Part shown: positions 35,409-45,869 of the stretch, in pieces
Numbering within the stretch: the stretch's first letter is position 1
Layout: every line of letters begins with the position of its first letter
The notes under the pieces: model-generated
What the model saw: only the letters and a program-made list of their open reading frames with translations
The model's database searches: none
Told to the model about the DNA's origin: nothing
Program-made: the position numbers and the translations under genes
Assembly: GCF_900115345.1 (NCBI RefSeq)
Contig: NZ_FOWC01000002.1
Span: 930,001 to 994,000 of the forward strand
Origin: Amycolatopsis rubida
Lineage (GTDB): Bacteria; Actinomycetota; Actinomycetes; Mycobacteriales; Pseudonocardiaceae
Reading direction: 5' to 3'
Length of the DNA stretch: 64,000 nt

Positions 35409-36670
35409 GCAACGACCCCGCCACCAGCGCGGAGAACCCGTGGCCGGTCCGCACTGTCGCGCGCAAGATCGGCGACTGGGTCCACCGGCTCGGCGACGTC
35501 TGGGTCGAAGGCCAGGTCACGCAGATGAACGCGCGGCCCGGCACGCAAACCGCGTTCCTGACCCTGCGCGACCCGTCCGCGGACGTCTCGATGTCCGTCA
35601 CCTGTCCGATGTGGCTGGTGCGCGAGCTGCCGACGCCGCTGCGCGAAGGCGACCGAGTGGTCATCCACGCCAAGCCGTCGTTCTTTTTCGGCCGCGGCAC
35701 GCTGAGTCTGCGCGCGGACCAGATTCGCGCAGTCGGCATCGGCGAACTGCTCGCGCGGATTGAACGGCTGCGCAAATTACTGGCTGCCGAGGGAATGTTC
35801 GCCCGCGAGCGGAAGCGCCCGATTCCCTTTCTGCCCAAGGGAATCGGGCTGATCACCGGACGTGCGTCAGCGGCTGAGCGGGACGTGCTGGCGAACGCGC
35901 AGGCGCGCTGGCCGCACGTGTTGTTCAAGGTGCTGAACACCGCCGTGCAGGGTTCGCAGGCGGTGCCGCAGATCCTCCGCGCACTGTCCATATTGGACAA
36001 AGACCCGGACGTCGACGTGATCGTCATCGCCCGCGGCGGCGGCAGCGTCGAGGATCTGCTGCCGTTCTCCGACGAAGCGCTGTGCCGGGCGGTCGCGGCC
36101 GCGGGGACGCCGATCGTCAGCGCGATCGGGCACGAACCGGACACCCCGCTGCTCGACCACGTCGCCGACCTGCGCTGCTCCACTCCGACCGACGCGAGCA
36201 AGCGCATCGTGCCGGACGTCCGCGAGGAAACCGCGCGGGTGCGGCAGATGCGCGACCGCGGCCGGCGCGCGCTGCACGGCTGGGTCGACCGGGAGACGCG
36301 GCTGCTGACCCAGCTGCGCAGCCGTCCGTCGCTGGCCGATCCGCTGGGTCCGATCGAACGCCGCCTCAGCGATATCGAGATGCACCGCGAACGCGGCCGT
36401 CGCGCGATGCTCAGCCTGCTCGCCAAGGACCAGGCGGAAGTCGCGAACGCGCGAGGCAAGCTGGCCGCGCTCGGCCCCGCGGCCACGATGGAGCGCGGAT
36501 ACGCCGTCGTCCAGTTCACGGATTCCGCAGGCAACCTCCACGTGCTCCGCTCCGTCTCCCAGGTCGAGGACGGAGCGCAGCTGCGCGTACGGGTCGCCGA
36601 CGGAGCGGTCCACGCGGTGGCCGAGTCCGTCGAGCCGACGACACCCGTACCGGAAGGAGACCGGCCGTGA
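35405..36670 (+). CDS. xseA: Exodeoxyribonuclease VII large subunit
   Basis: 421 residues. N-terminal OB-fold (about 15-110, with VWVEGQVTQMNARPGTQTAF), then the catalytic core with PKGIGLITGRASAAERDVL and DVIVIARGGGSVEDLLPFSD and the ARGGGS motif typical of XseA. Coiled coil and C-terminal GPAATMERGYAVV follow. With XseB it degrades single-stranded DNA from both ends. GTG start overlaps the previous stop and its own stop overlaps the next gene, so the four genes 34788-37343 form one coupled operon. Confidence 0.95.
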   Translation: MSNDPATSAENPWPVRTVARKIGDWVHRLGDVWVEGQVTQMNARPGTQTAFLTLRDPSADVSMSVTCPMWLVRELPTPLREGDRVVIHAKPSFFFGRGTLSLRADQIRAVGIGELLARIERLRKLLAAEGMFARERKRPIPFLPKGIGLITGRASAAERDVLANAQARWPHVLFKVLNTAVQGSQAVPQILRALSILDKDPDVDVIVIARGGGSVEDLLPFSDEALCRAVAAAGTPIVSAIGHEPDTPLLDHVADLRCSTPTDASKRIVPDVREETARVRQMRDRGRRALHGWVDRETRLLTQLRSRPSLADPLGPIERRLSDIEMHRERGRRAMLSLLAKDQAEVANARGKLAALGPAATMERGYAVVQFTDSAGNLHVLRSVSQVEDGAQLRVRVADGAVHAVAESVEPTTPVPEGDRP

Positions 36671-37125
36671 TGCACCGGGCCCCGGCGTTCCTCCCGCTCA
36701 CGGTGGACGCCGCCGCCCGGCTCGATGCCGGTCTTCTCCTGCGGCAGGCCCTGGTCACCGACCGCGCGGCCGACGAATGCTGGACAGCGCTGCTCGCCGG
36801 CTGCGGCACTGCGGCCCGGCGCGGGCTGGCACCGCAGCTCAGGCGGCTGTCCGAGGCGACGTCCGAGCACGTCGGCGTCCGGTGGTGGTTCGCCGAGGGG
36901 ACCGGGCATCGGCGACGCGTGGCGAGCGCGCAGGAGAACCTCGAGGACGCCATCGCCGACGGTGACGGGCAGGAGTTCGCGCTGGCGTTCGTCGGATATG
37001 ACCACGCGATGGCCAGCGCGGTGGTCGCCTGCCCACAGCGGGCCAGACCCGGTTCCCGGGGAATGTCGGCCGAGCGCGGTAGTCTGCGCCGACAGCCCCG
37101 TGCACCACAAGGTCGGAGAACGTGA
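36670..37125 (+). CDS. Unknown protein between xseA and xseB
   Basis: 151 residues. ATG 36670 shares its A with the xseA stop (TGATG; GTG 36667 is an alternative), and its TGA overlaps the xseB GTG, so translation is fully coupled. No signal peptide or membrane helix. A compact region to about 120 (rich in Ala, Leu and Arg, with [20 protein letters not shown]) is followed by a basic, Pro/Arg-rich tail. I recognise no family. M. tuberculosis has xseB directly after xseA, so this gene is an insertion in the operon; the tight coupling suggests it is functional. Confidence 0.7.
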   Translation: MHRAPAFLPLTVDAAARLDAGLLLRQALVTDRAADECWTALLAGCGTAARRGLAPQLRRLSEATSEHVGVRWWFAEGTGHRRRVASAQENLEDAIADGDGQEFALAFVGYDHAMASAVVACPQRARPGSRGMSAERGSLRRQPRAPQGRRT

Positions 37126-37343
37126 GCGAAGCAGACACCGCCGGACTCGGTTACGAGCAAGCCCGCGATCAGCTCGTCGAGGTCGTGAAGGAGCTGGAGG
37201 CCGGCGGGCTTTCCCTGGAGCAGTCTCTTGAGCTCTGGGAGAAGGGCGAGCGGCTCGCCAAGGTGTGCGAACGGCATCTGGAAGGCGCCCGCGAGCGGAT
37301 CGAGGCCGCGCTGGCCTCGGTGGAGACCGACGACGCAGAGTGA
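37122..37343 (+). CDS. xseB: Exodeoxyribonuclease VII small subunit
   Basis: 73 residues, normal size. The family helical hairpin is clear: [20 protein letters not shown], then [20 protein letters not shown]. It binds XseA in several copies to complete exonuclease VII. GTG start inside the previous stop. Last gene of the operon. Confidence 0.96.
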   Translation: MSEADTAGLGYEQARDQLVEVVKELEAGGLSLEQSLELWEKGERLAKVCERHLEGARERIEAALASVETDDAE

Positions 37344-37432
37344 CGTGCACCATGCGTGGCTGAATCGGTCAGGTGGTTCCGGGATCTGACAGACTGGGCA
37401 CCCGCTGACGAACCGTGTTCCGGGAGGCCACC

Positions 37433-38491
37433 ATGACCACCGCCAGTGACCGCAGCCGACGCGAAGCGCCTGATCGCAACCTCGCCATGGAACTGGTGCG
37501 GGTGACCGAGGCAGCCGCGATGGCGGCCGGCCGCTGGGTCGGCCGCGGCGACAAGATCGGCGGCGACGGGGCTGCCGTCGACGCGATGCGCCAGCTCGTC
37601 TCCACCGTCTCGATGCGCGGCGTCGTCGTCATCGGCGAGGGCGAAAAAGACGAAGCGCCGATGCTGTTCAACGGCGAAGAGGTCGGCAACGGCGACGGCC
37701 CGGACTGCGACGTCGCGGTCGACCCGGTCGACGGCACCACGCTCATGGCGAAGGGCATGCCGAACGCGCTGGCCGTGCTCGCCGTCGCCGAACGCGGCGC
37801 GATGTTCGACCCGTCCGCGGTGTTCTACATGGAGAAGCTGGCCGTCGGCCCGGACGCGGCGGGCAAGGTGGACATCTCCGCCCCGGTCGCGGAGAACATC
37901 CGGCGCGTGGCGAAGGCGAAGAACTCCAGCGTCAGCGACGTGACGGTCTGCATCCTCGACCGGCCGCGGCACGAGCAGCTGATCAAGGAGGTCCGCGAGG
38001 CGGGCGCCCGGATCCGGTTCATTTCGGACGGCGACGTCGCCGGCGCGATCGCCGCGGCCCGGCCGACCACCGGCGTCGACATGCTGCTCGGGATCGGCGG
38101 CACGCCCGAGGGCATCATCGCCGCGTGCGCGATGAAGTGCCTCGGCGGCGAACTGCAGGGCAGGCTGTGGCCGAAGGACGAGGCGGAGCGCGAGAAGGCG
38201 CTCGCCGCGGGCCACGACCTCGACCGGATCCTGCTGAACGACGACCTGGTCACCGGCGACAACGTGTTCTTCTGCGCGACCGGTGTCACCGACGGCGACC
38301 TGCTGCGCGGCGTCCACTACCGGGCGGGCGGCGCGACGACGCAGTCGATCGTCATGCGGTCCAAGTCCGGGACGGTCAGAATGATCGACGGCTACCACCG
38401 GCTCGAGAAGCTGCGGGCGTACTCGTCCGTCAACTTCGACGGCAACCTCGACCTCGACGAGGACGAGCGCGCGGTGCCTCCGCTTCCCTGA
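37433..38491 (+). CDS. glpX: Class II fructose-1,6-bisphosphatase
   Basis: 352 residues, GlpX family. Metal-site motifs [23 protein letters not shown] and the C-terminal [14 protein letters not shown] are present. It removes the 1-phosphate of fructose 1,6-bisphosphate and is usually the only FBPase for gluconeogenesis in actinobacteria. ATG 37433 follows CGGGAGG at 6 bases; an ATG 18 bases upstream is in frame but lacks a ribosome site. Same place as in mycobacteria, upstream of fum. Confidence 0.96.
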   Translation: MTTASDRSRREAPDRNLAMELVRVTEAAAMAAGRWVGRGDKIGGDGAAVDAMRQLVSTVSMRGVVVIGEGEKDEAPMLFNGEEVGNGDGPDCDVAVDPVDGTTLMAKGMPNALAVLAVAERGAMFDPSAVFYMEKLAVGPDAAGKVDISAPVAENIRRVAKAKNSSVSDVTVCILDRPRHEQLIKEVREAGARIRFISDGDVAGAIAAARPTTGVDMLLGIGGTPEGIIAACAMKCLGGELQGRLWPKDEAEREKALAAGHDLDRILLNDDLVTGDNVFFCATGVTDGDLLRGVHYRAGGATTQSIVMRSKSGTVRMIDGYHRLEKLRAYSSVNFDGNLDLDEDERAVPPLP

Positions 38492-38510
38492 TCTGCCAAG
38501 GAGTTTCCCG

Positions 38511-39263
38511 GTGTCGAAACGGCTGTTCGCACTGGTGCTGACTGTCCTCGCCGGAGTCGTGCTCAGCGCGGGCAGCGCGGTGGCCGGGCCGTCCATCGTC
38601 GGCGGGACCGACGCGGACCAGCCGTACCCGTTCGCGGTGTCTCTGCACACCTCGGGCGGCGCGCTGTTCTGCGGCGGCTCGCTGATCACGCCGACCTGGG
38701 TGGTCACCGCGGCGCACTGCCTGTCCGCGAAGGACCCGGCGACGATCGGGTTGCGCGTCGGCAGCAACGACGCGGAAGCGGGCGGCGAAACTCCGAAAGC
38801 GGCGGAATTCGTGCTGCACCCGCATTTCAACGCTGAAACGCAAACCGGCGACGTCGGCCTGATCCGGCTGACCGCACCGGTGAAGGCCGCGCCGATCGCG
38901 ATCGGCGGTTCGGCGTCGCCGGGCACGGCCGTCCGGGTGATCGGCTGGGGCCAGACGTGCGCGACGCCCAATTGCGGCCCGGTGTCGAAGACGTTGCGCC
39001 AGCTCGACACACACCTGGTGGCGGGCGCGAAATGCACGGCGGCGTTCGACGGAACCTCCGAGCTGTGCACGGAAAGCCCCGGCGGATCCGGTTCGTGCTA
39101 CGGCGATTCCGGCGGCCCGGAACTGATCCGCGACGGCGACCGGTGGGTGCTGGCCGGGATGGTCAGCCGCCCGGGCAACCGCTCGTCGACGTGCGGATCG
39201 GCTCCGTCGATCGCGACCTCGGCGGTGGCGTATCAGCCTTGGCTGGCGGAGAAAACCGGCTGA
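38511..39263 (+). CDS. Secreted trypsin-like serine protease (S1)
   Basis: 250 residues. Signal peptide to about 26 (AVAG), then activation site IVGG at 29, a very short pro-peptide. Catalytic His in VVTAAHC, Asp in TGDVGLIRL and Ser in CYGDSGGP; the residue six before the Ser is Gly rather than the trypsin Asp in my alignment ([13 protein letters not shown]), so specificity may not be trypsin-like. Six or more Cys would form disulphides. Placed between glpX and the reductase, it is an insertion relative to the mycobacterial order. Confidence 0.93.
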   Translation: MSKRLFALVLTVLAGVVLSAGSAVAGPSIVGGTDADQPYPFAVSLHTSGGALFCGGSLITPTWVVTAAHCLSAKDPATIGLRVGSNDAEAGGETPKAAEFVLHPHFNAETQTGDVGLIRLTAPVKAAPIAIGGSASPGTAVRVIGWGQTCATPNCGPVSKTLRQLDTHLVAGAKCTAAFDGTSELCTESPGGSGSCYGDSGGPELIRDGDRWVLAGMVSRPGNRSSTCGSAPSIATSAVAYQPWLAEKTG

Positions 39264-39264
39264 T

Positions 39265-40236
39265 TCACTCGACGTTGCTCGAATGCCCCGGGAACAAATG
39301 CGCCTCGGGATTCAACGCCACCGCGATGTTGTTCACCGCCGTGGCCGCCTCGCCGAACCCAGTCGCGATCAGCTTCACCTTCCCCGGATACGCCGCCACA
39401 TCCCCGGCCGCGTAAACGCGCGGCCGCGCCGTCGCCATCGTCGAATCCACCGAAATCGCGCGGTGATCGATTTCCAGCCCCCAGCTTTCGATCGGCCCCA
39501 GATCCGCGGTAAAGCCCAACGCCGCGACCACAGCGTCCGCGCGCAGCTGTTCGTCCGCACCGCCCGTTACCGTCACGTCGACCGCCGCCAGGGAACCGTC
39601 CGGGGCTTCGACAAAACGGGCCACCTCGGCGTCCGTGACCAACCGCACGCCCAGCTCCCGCACCTGCCGCACGATCGATTCCGCGGCCCGGAACCTCGCG
39701 CGACGGTGCACGAGCGTCACGCTCGCCGCGACCGGATGCAGCGCCAGGCACCAGTCGAAGGCCGAATCCCCGCCGCCGACCACGACGACGTGCTGGCCCG
39801 CGTGGGCCGCGAGTGCCGGGACGAAATGGACCATCCCGCGACCGAGCCAGCCGTCTCCGGCGGGCAGCGGACGGGGCGTGAACTCGCCGATGCCCGCGGT
39901 GATCAGTACCGCGCCCGCGCGCAGCACGTCGCCGCCGTCGAGAGTCAGTTCGAGACCGCCCTCGACGCTCTCCAGCTTCTCCGCCTTGCGGCCGAGCAGG
40001 TAGTCCGGCTTCCACGGGGCGGCCTGGTCCACCAGGCCCTGCACGAGATCCCGGCCGCGGACCGCGGCGAACCCGCCGACGTCGTAGATCATCTTCTCCG
40101 GATACATCGCGGTGACCTGGCCGCCCGGTTCGGGCAGCGAATCGACGACGGCCATCGACAGGCCGCGGAATCCCGCGTAGTAGGCGGCGAAGAGACCGGT
40201 GGGACCGGCTCCGATGACGACGAGGTCGTAATCCAT
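39265..40236 (-). CDS. Ferredoxin/flavodoxin--NADP reductase, thioredoxin-reductase-like
   Basis: 323 residues. FAD-binding GAGPTG near residue 9, NAD(P)-binding [13 protein letters not shown] near 155, and the C-terminal [21 protein letters not shown] typical of this type. The CxxC redox pair of thioredoxin reductase is missing, which fits the FNR type 2 family found in Firmicutes and actinobacteria. It would pass electrons from NADPH to ferredoxin or flavodoxin. Start ATG at 40236. It ends one base after the convergent protease gene. Confidence 0.9.
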   Translation of the reverse strand: MDYDLVVIGAGPTGLFAAYYAGFRGLSMAVVDSLPEPGGQVTAMYPEKMIYDVGGFAAVRGRDLVQGLVDQAAPWKPDYLLGRKAEKLESVEGGLELTLDGGDVLRAGAVLITAGIGEFTPRPLPAGDGWLGRGMVHFVPALAAHAGQHVVVVGGGDSAFDWCLALHPVAASVTLVHRRARFRAAESIVRQVRELGVRLVTDAEVARFVEAPDGSLAAVDVTVTGGADEQLRADAVVAALGFTADLGPIESWGLEIDHRAISVDSTMATARPRVYAAGDVAAYPGKVKLIATGFGEAATAVNNIAVALNPEAHLFPGHSSNVE

Positions 40237-40347
40237 GAGGCTCGCTCCATGCCAGTGGTGGGTGGCGGTGATCGAGAACACAGCCGAGCTTACCGAGGTG
40301 GGCGACAACACCCAGCCGTAAACCGAAATCGGGGCCAGAATCGGGGT

Positions 40348-41745
40348 ATGGCTGAACAGGAATACCGGATCGAACACGACACGATGGGTGAGGTCCGCGT
40401 CCCGGTCGACGCGCTCTACCGCGCGCAGACGCAGCGTGCCGTCGAGAACTTCCCCATCTCCGGCCGCGGTCTCGAGCGCGCCCAGATCCGCGCGCTGGGC
40501 CTGTTGAAGGCCGCCGCCGCCCGCGTGAACGCGCGCCTCGGCGTCCTGGACGCCGACGTCGCCGACGCGATCGCGAAGGCCGCCGACGAGGTCGCCGAGG
40601 GCCGCCACGACGAGCACTTCCCGATCGACGTCTTCCAGACCGGCTCGGGCACGTCGTCCAACATGAACGCGAACGAGGTCATCGCGACGCTGGCCACTCG
40701 CGCGCTCGGCCGCGACGTGCACCCGAACGACCACGTCAACGCGTCGCAGTCGTCCAACGACACCTTCCCGACGACGATCCACGTCGCCGCCACCGAAGCC
40801 GTTCTCACCGACGTCGTCCCCGCGCTGGAGCACCTCGCCGGCGCGATCGAGGCGCGCGCCGAGGAGTGGCAGGACGTCGTCAAGTCCGGCCGCACGCACC
40901 TGATGGACGCCGTGCCGATCACGCTCGGCCAGGAGGCGGGCGCGTGGGCCGCGCAGATCCGGTTCGGCATCGAGCGGCTGCAGTCCGGCCTGTCACGGCT
41001 GGGCGAACTGCCGATCGGCGGCACCGCGGTCGGCTCCGGCCTGAACGCGCCCGACGGCTTCGGCGCGGCGGTCTCGGCCGAACTGGCGCAGCTCACCGGG
41101 TTGCCGCTCACCGAGGCACGCAACCACTTCGAGGCGCAGGCGACGCAGGACAGCGTGGTCGAGACGTCCGGGCACCTGCGCACGGTCGCGGTGTCGCTGA
41201 ACAAGATCGCGAACGACCTGCGCTGGCTGGGTTCCGGCCCGCGCACCGGCTTGGCCGAGCTGGCTTTGCCGGACCTGCAGCCGGGTTCGTCGATCATGCC
41301 GGGCAAGGTCAACCCGGTCATCCCGGAGGCGACGCTGCAGGTCGTCGCGCAGGTCGTCGGCAACGACGCGGCGGTCGCGTTCGCCGGCGCGGCGGGCAAC
41401 TTCCAGCTCAACGTGAACCTGCCGGTCATCGCGCGCAACGTGCTCGAATCGGCGCGGCTGCTCGCCGCCGTCTCGCGACTGCTGGCGGACAAGGTATTCG
41501 CCGGGGTCACCGCGAACGTCGAGCGCGCGCGGCAGTACGCCGAAGGCTCGCCGTCGATCGTCACGCCGCTCAACAAGTACATCGGCTACGAGGAAGCGGC
41601 CGCGGTGGCGAAGCAGGCGCTCAAGGAACTCAAGACGATCCGCGAGGTCGTGCTGGAGCGCGGGTACGTCCGCGACGGCAAGCTCACCGAAGCGCAGCTG
41701 GACGAGGCGCTCGACGTGCTGCGGATGGCGCGCGGCGGCAAGTAG
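40348..41745 (+). CDS. fumC: Class II fumarate hydratase
   Basis: 465 residues. Fumarase/aspartase superfamily with [12 protein letters not shown], the [20 protein letters not shown] region and the [11 protein letters not shown] signature. It interconverts fumarate and malate in the TCA cycle. Aspartate ammonia-lyase is the main alternative, but the length and context after glpX match mycobacterial fum. ATG start; a TAGAAT-like element and short upstream region suggest its own promoter. It ends 3 bases before the convergent EamA gene. Confidence 0.95.
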   Translation: MAEQEYRIEHDTMGEVRVPVDALYRAQTQRAVENFPISGRGLERAQIRALGLLKAAAARVNARLGVLDADVADAIAKAADEVAEGRHDEHFPIDVFQTGSGTSSNMNANEVIATLATRALGRDVHPNDHVNASQSSNDTFPTTIHVAATEAVLTDVVPALEHLAGAIEARAEEWQDVVKSGRTHLMDAVPITLGQEAGAWAAQIRFGIERLQSGLSRLGELPIGGTAVGSGLNAPDGFGAAVSAELAQLTGLPLTEARNHFEAQATQDSVVETSGHLRTVAVSLNKIANDLRWLGSGPRTGLAELALPDLQPGSSIMPGKVNPVIPEATLQVVAQVVGNDAAVAFAGAAGNFQLNVNLPVIARNVLESARLLAAVSRLLADKVFAGVTANVERARQYAEGSPSIVTPLNKYIGYEEAAAVAKQALKELKTIREVVLERGYVRDGKLTEAQLDEALDVLRMARGGK

Positions 41746-41748
41746 CGC

Positions 41749-42648
41749 TCAACCGATCGTAGCGGCTCGTTCGGACATTTCCGGGCGAGCCGCTTCGCGT
41801 TTCCACAGTCCACATGCGACTCCCGCGGCGACCAGGGTGACCCCAGCCAGATCCTTGAGCTCGAACTGTTGCGCGCCGATCAATACCGCGACAGCCAGTC
41901 CGGACACCGGCATCAGCCCGATCAACACGCCCGCCCGGTCCGCGCCCAACTCGACGACGCAGCTGTACCAGAGCACAAAAGCCACTGCGGTCACCACGAC
42001 GGCCAGCACCAGCAACGCGACGAGTTCGCGTGCGTCCGGCCACCGCCAGGCCCCGCCCGGATCGACCACCGTCCCGACCACGGAACCGCTTGCCGCAGCG
42101 GTGAAACAGCCCCACGTCGAGGTGGCCAACGGCCCGAGCCGCCGCAGCAATCCCACCGCGAGCAGGGTGAACGACGCCTCGCACAACATCGCCAGCGCAG
42201 CCAGCAACAGCCCTGGCGCGGAAGCGGATCCGCCGCCGGACAGCACCACGATGCCGAGCCCGGCCAGTACCGATCCGGCGACCGGAGCGGCGGACGGACG
42301 GCGACCGTCGAGCATCGGCGCGAGCACCGCGAGCACGAGCGGGCTGGCCCCGAGAAACGCCGCTACCGCACTGGGCTCCGCGTAGCGCTGCGCCAGCAGC
42401 AGACAGGCCTGGAACCCGATCATCCCGGTCGCGGCGAGCCCGAGCAGGGTTGGCAGATCGCCCAGTTTCGGCCTCGGCAGCGGACTGCGCGTGACCTTCG
42501 CCCAGCCCAGCAGCAGAAGGCCGCCCAGCGCGTACCGCAACGCCTGCCCGGTGATCACCGGATATCCGTCCAGCATGCCGGTGACCGGCACCGATCCGCC
42601 GACCAGCACCGCACCGGCCACCCCTGAAAGCACCATCGACCGTTTCAC
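41749..42648 (-). CDS. EamA/DMT-family transporter
   Basis: 299 residues with about ten membrane helices in two EamA repeats. Typical features are MIGFQACLLLAQRYAEPSAV and FLGASPLVLAVLAP in the first half, and LWYSCVVELGADRAGVLIGL in the second. These carriers export amino acids or metabolites or act as riboflavin-like exporters; substrate unknown. It begins at GTG 42648 and is divergent from a MocR-type regulator with operator-like repeats between, so the two likely form a regulated pair. Confidence 0.9.
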   Translation of the reverse strand: MKRSMVLSGVAGAVLVGGSVPVTGMLDGYPVITGQALRYALGGLLLLGWAKVTRSPLPRPKLGDLPTLLGLAATGMIGFQACLLLAQRYAEPSAVAAFLGASPLVLAVLAPMLDGRRPSAAPVAGSVLAGLGIVVLSGGGSASAPGLLLAALAMLCEASFTLLAVGLLRRLGPLATSTWGCFTAAASGSVVGTVVDPGGAWRWPDARELVALLVLAVVVTAVAFVLWYSCVVELGADRAGVLIGLMPVSGLAVAVLIGAQQFELKDLAGVTLVAAGVACGLWKREAARPEMSERAATIG

Positions 42649-42670
42649 GCCGCTCAGTCTTCAGCCGAGA

Positions 42671-42718
42671 GTGGTCTATCCAGAAGGACCACTCAACCCT
42701 GGCCCAACTGGACCACTT
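42671..42718. promoter_or_regulatory. MocR-type operator: two direct and one inverted repeat
   Basis: GGACCACT occurs at 42687-42694 and 42711-42718 (24 bases apart), and the inverse AGTGGTC at 42671-42677. Two direct plus one inverted half-site between a MocR gene and its divergent target is the common layout for this family (PdxR, GabR). Confidence 0.6.
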
Positions 42719-42736
42719 CGCCGTATTGTCGAGGTC

Positions 42737-44098
42737 GTGGAAACCATCCGCGAACTGCTCCTGCCCGCCGCCACCGGAGGGCACCGGGGCCGCGCCGTCG
42801 AGGTCGCGTTGCGCGACGCGATCCGCACCGGACGGCTGGCAGCCGGCACCCGGCTGCCATCGAGCCGCGATCTCGCGCGCCAGCTCGGGGTCGCGCGCGG
42901 CACCGTCACCGCGTTGTACGAGCAGCTCACCGCTGAGGGTTACCTGCTGAGCAAGCACGGGTCGGGCACTCGCGTCGCGCCGGTCGACGGTCCTGCGCCG
43001 AATCCTCGGGTCAGTGCAGCGAAAACGCCGACCTGGGAGTTCGACCTGCGCCCCGGACTGCCCGCGTTGTCGGCGTTCCCCCGGGCCGAATGGCTTGCCG
43101 CCGAACGAGAAGCCCTGAACGCGACGCCCGACCTAGGTCTCGGCTACCCCGATCCGACCGGCCATCCGGCGTTGCGGGCGGAACTGGCCGCCTACCTCGG
43201 GCGCGTCCGGGCGTTGCCGACGAACCCGGACGACATCGTGATCACCAGCGGAGCCGCGGAAGCGTTGTCGTTGCTGGCCGACGCCTTGCCGGACCAGCGC
43301 ATCGCCGTCGAAGACCCGAGCCACCACGGCCAAGCGAACCTGCTTCGCGAGCACGGACTGGCTCCGGCCGGAATCCCGGTCGACGACAAGGGCATCAACG
43401 TCGACGCACTGACCACTTCAGACTGCTCCGTCGTTTTGGTGACCGCCGCACACCAGTTCCCGCTCGGCGTCGCGTTGCATCCGGAACGCCGTCGGCAACT
43501 GCTTTCCTGGGCGGCGGACACCGGCGGGCTCATCCTGGAAGACGACTACGACGCCGAGCATCGCTACGACCGGCCCGCACTGGGCGCGATGCGTGCGCTC
43601 GCACCGGATCACGTCGCCTACATCGGCAGCGTCAGCAAAGTACTCGCACCAGCGCTGCGGATCGGCTGGCTGATTCCCCCGAGACGACTGCGCGACGCCG
43701 TGGCCCGGATCAAGGAAATGCATGACCTCGGCTGCCCGCCGCTCCCGCAAGCCGCGCTCGCGCAGCTGATCGCCACCGGCGGTTACGACCGGCATCTGCG
43801 CCGCACTCGACGGCTGTACCGCGCTCGTCGCGACGCGCTTATCGAAGCCCTGACCCAACGTCTTCCGCAGTGGCAGCCGGTCGGGATCGCCGCCGGACTG
43901 CACCTGGTCGTCCGGCTCCCGGACGGCATCGATGACCTACGGCTGCAGGAAAAACTCGCCACGGCAGGCGTGCACGCTCCGGCTTTGTCGACTTATTCCC
44001 ATGCTTCAGCCGGATATCCGGGTCTCGTGCTCGGGTACGCCGCGCTCCCGCCGGACCGGCTCCGCGCCGCCGTCGAGCGGATCGCGTCGGCCGGTTGA
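42737..44098 (+). CDS. MocR-family regulator (GntR HTH + aminotransferase fold)
   Basis: 453 residues. GntR-type winged helix at 1-75 (TRLPSSRDLARQLGVARGTV), a linker, then a fold-type I aminotransferase domain from about 95. The PLP-binding Lys is in GSVSKVLAPALRIGW (about residue 301) and the Asp/Tyr in LEDDYDAEHRYDR. Such proteins sense PLP or an amino acid adduct and usually regulate a divergent gene, here the EamA transporter. No pdx genes are adjacent, so a PdxR role is not supported. GTG start at 42737; the frame is open well upstream. Confidence 0.93.
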   Translation: METIRELLLPAATGGHRGRAVEVALRDAIRTGRLAAGTRLPSSRDLARQLGVARGTVTALYEQLTAEGYLLSKHGSGTRVAPVDGPAPNPRVSAAKTPTWEFDLRPGLPALSAFPRAEWLAAEREALNATPDLGLGYPDPTGHPALRAELAAYLGRVRALPTNPDDIVITSGAAEALSLLADALPDQRIAVEDPSHHGQANLLREHGLAPAGIPVDDKGINVDALTTSDCSVVLVTAAHQFPLGVALHPERRRQLLSWAADTGGLILEDDYDAEHRYDRPALGAMRALAPDHVAYIGSVSKVLAPALRIGWLIPPRRLRDAVARIKEMHDLGCPPLPQAALAQLIATGGYDRHLRRTRRLYRARRDALIEALTQRLPQWQPVGIAAGLHLVVRLPDGIDDLRLQEKLATAGVHAPALSTYSHASAGYPGLVLGYAALPPDRLRAAVERIASAG

Positions 44099-44189
44099 AC
44101 CGCTGGTGAACACCTGGTGCACCAGGGAGGGGTCCCCCGGCTGACGCTTAGGGTTGTTCTCCTCGGGAGCGGGCAAGGGGGAGGCGACC

Positions 44190-45869
44190 GTGAGCTTCGG
44201 GGAAATAGTGCGAACACTCGCCGACGTGCTCACGTCCAGCCGCGGCATCGTGCCCATCGCCGTCGTCGCGGGCGCGACCATCCTCGCCCCGATCATCGAC
44301 CGCTACGTAATCCGCCGCAGGCGGGTGATCTACCGGGAGCTCTACAACTCCAAAATCGGCCTCAACCCGGTCACGCTCAGCGACTCGGACAACGGTGCGG
44401 TACAAGCGGATCCGGAACTCGTGCGGACCGTGCAACTGCTGGAACCGCTCAGCGTGGTCGTGATCCGCATCCGCAACACCGGCAGCTTCGACATCGGCCC
44501 CGACGACTGGGAACACCCGCTGCAGTTCACCTTTGGCAGACGGGTGGTGTGGGACGCGCGCGTGTCCGACGCCAAGGACGGCTTGCGTGAAGTGGTCCGG
44601 AACGGGCTCGAATTCTTTACTCATGATCAGCCTACGCCGGAAAACGGAACCGCGCGACTGTCCGGCGTGCGAGCGTTGCTGCCGCAGCGGCTCACCGCAC
44701 TGCTGCGGCAATCCGACGCACCGGCCGCCGCGGCACCGCAATGGCACGGCGTCCGCCTCGAACAGCTTTCGCTGAAACGACGGGAAAAGTTCAAACTCGT
44801 CGTCGTGCTGCGCGAGCCGGACAGCTGGCGCGGCGGGCCGTTGTCGAAGGAACTGGACGTCACCGGAAGGCTCAGCGGCGGGCGGATCAAAGACGAACGC
44901 AAACAGCGCTGGCTGTCGTGGCCGGTGGTCACGGGAGCGATCGGAGTGCTGCTGACCGGGGCATTGCTGAGCATGCTCCTCGTCGCCGTGTCGCGCGGGT
45001 CCGAACCCGGCTGCGGCAACGGATCCCTCGCAGTGCACGGATCCAGCGCGTTCGCGCCGATCATGACCAGCGTCGCAACCGAGTACCAGAAGCGGTGTCC
45101 TGGCGCGACGATCACGACCCAAGCGGACGGAAGCGTGTCCGCGGTGCGCGAACTGGGGCCGTTGCCCGCGGAACAAAAAGACAGCATGGCAGTGCTTTCC
45201 GACGGCAAGGCTTCCGACGCCGGGCCGGATCTGGTCCCGCAACCGGTCGCAGTGCTCGTGTACAGCTTGGTAGTAAACAAGACCGTCGGCGTCGACCGGC
45301 TGAGCGGCGAGCAGGTGCGCGAGATCTTCAGCGGGAAGTACACCAACTGGGCACAACTGCGTGAGGGCCCGTCGATCCCGGTCCGGATCGTCGGGCGCGG
45401 GCAGGAATCGGGTACGCGCAAAACGTTCGAGGAGAAAGTGCTGGGCGCGGCCGAGCCGGGACTGTCGTCGGACGACTGCCGGACGCCGACTCGCGACCCG
45501 CACGCCACAGTGGTGCGCTGCGAACGCGGCAAGACCGACGAACTGCTGCGCGCCGTCGGCGACACCCCCGGCGCCATCGGCTACGCGGACGTGCCCGCGG
45601 CCAAGATCGCCGCGGCGCACGGCCGGCTCGCGATGGCGAAGCTCGACGACCGCTACCCCGACGTGACCAGCGTCGACGCCGGCTATCGCTTCTGGACGGT
45701 CGAGTATCTCTACACCAAGGGCGTGCCGGAGAACGATTCGCTGCTGAAACAGTTCATCGACTACCTGCGCAGCAGCACGGCGCGGGCGGAACTGCAGGAC
45801 GCAGGGTACACGCCGTGTGTGACGAAACAGGGGCTGCTGGACCAGTACTGCACTCGTCCGGATGCCTGA
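44190..45869 (+). CDS. Two-pass membrane protein with C-terminal PstS-like binding domain
   Basis: 559 residues, GGGGGAGG ribosome site. A first helix at about 19-38, a cytoplasmic domain of about 200 residues with no family I recognise, a second helix at about 241-270, then a PstS/PBP-like phosphate-binding domain to the end: LAVHGSSAFAPIMTSVATEY, LSGEQVREIFSGKYTNWAQL, GRGQESGTRKTFEEKV and GAIGYADVPA. In ordinary PstS the domain is a free lipoprotein; here it is tethered by a helix and joined to a cytoplasmic domain, so it may sense rather than transport. No pst genes are nearby. Ends 69 bases before the ligase gene. Confidence 0.8.
   Translation: MSFGEIVRTLADVLTSSRGIVPIAVVAGATILAPIIDRYVIRRRRVIYRELYNSKIGLNPVTLSDSDNGAVQADPELVRTVQLLEPLSVVVIRIRNTGSFDIGPDDWEHPLQFTFGRRVVWDARVSDAKDGLREVVRNGLEFFTHDQPTPENGTARLSGVRALLPQRLTALLRQSDAPAAAAPQWHGVRLEQLSLKRREKFKLVVVLREPDSWRGGPLSKELDVTGRLSGGRIKDERKQRWLSWPVVTGAIGVLLTGALLSMLLVAVSRGSEPGCGNGSLAVHGSSAFAPIMTSVATEYQKRCPGATITTQADGSVSAVRELGPLPAEQKDSMAVLSDGKASDAGPDLVPQPVAVLVYSLVVNKTVGVDRLSGEQVREIFSGKYTNWAQLREGPSIPVRIVGRGQESGTRKTFEEKVLGAAEPGLSSDDCRTPTRDPHATVVRCERGKTDELLRAVGDTPGAIGYADVPAAKIAAAHGRLAMAKLDDRYPDVTSVDAGYRFWTVEYLYTKGVPENDSLLKQFIDYLRSSTARAELQDAGYTPCVTKQGLLDQYCTRPDA

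Noticed and set aside
41684..42958. 424-residue minus-strand frame over EamA and MocR starts
   Set aside because: Overlaps two well-supported genes and the operator; Arg/Gly-rich.
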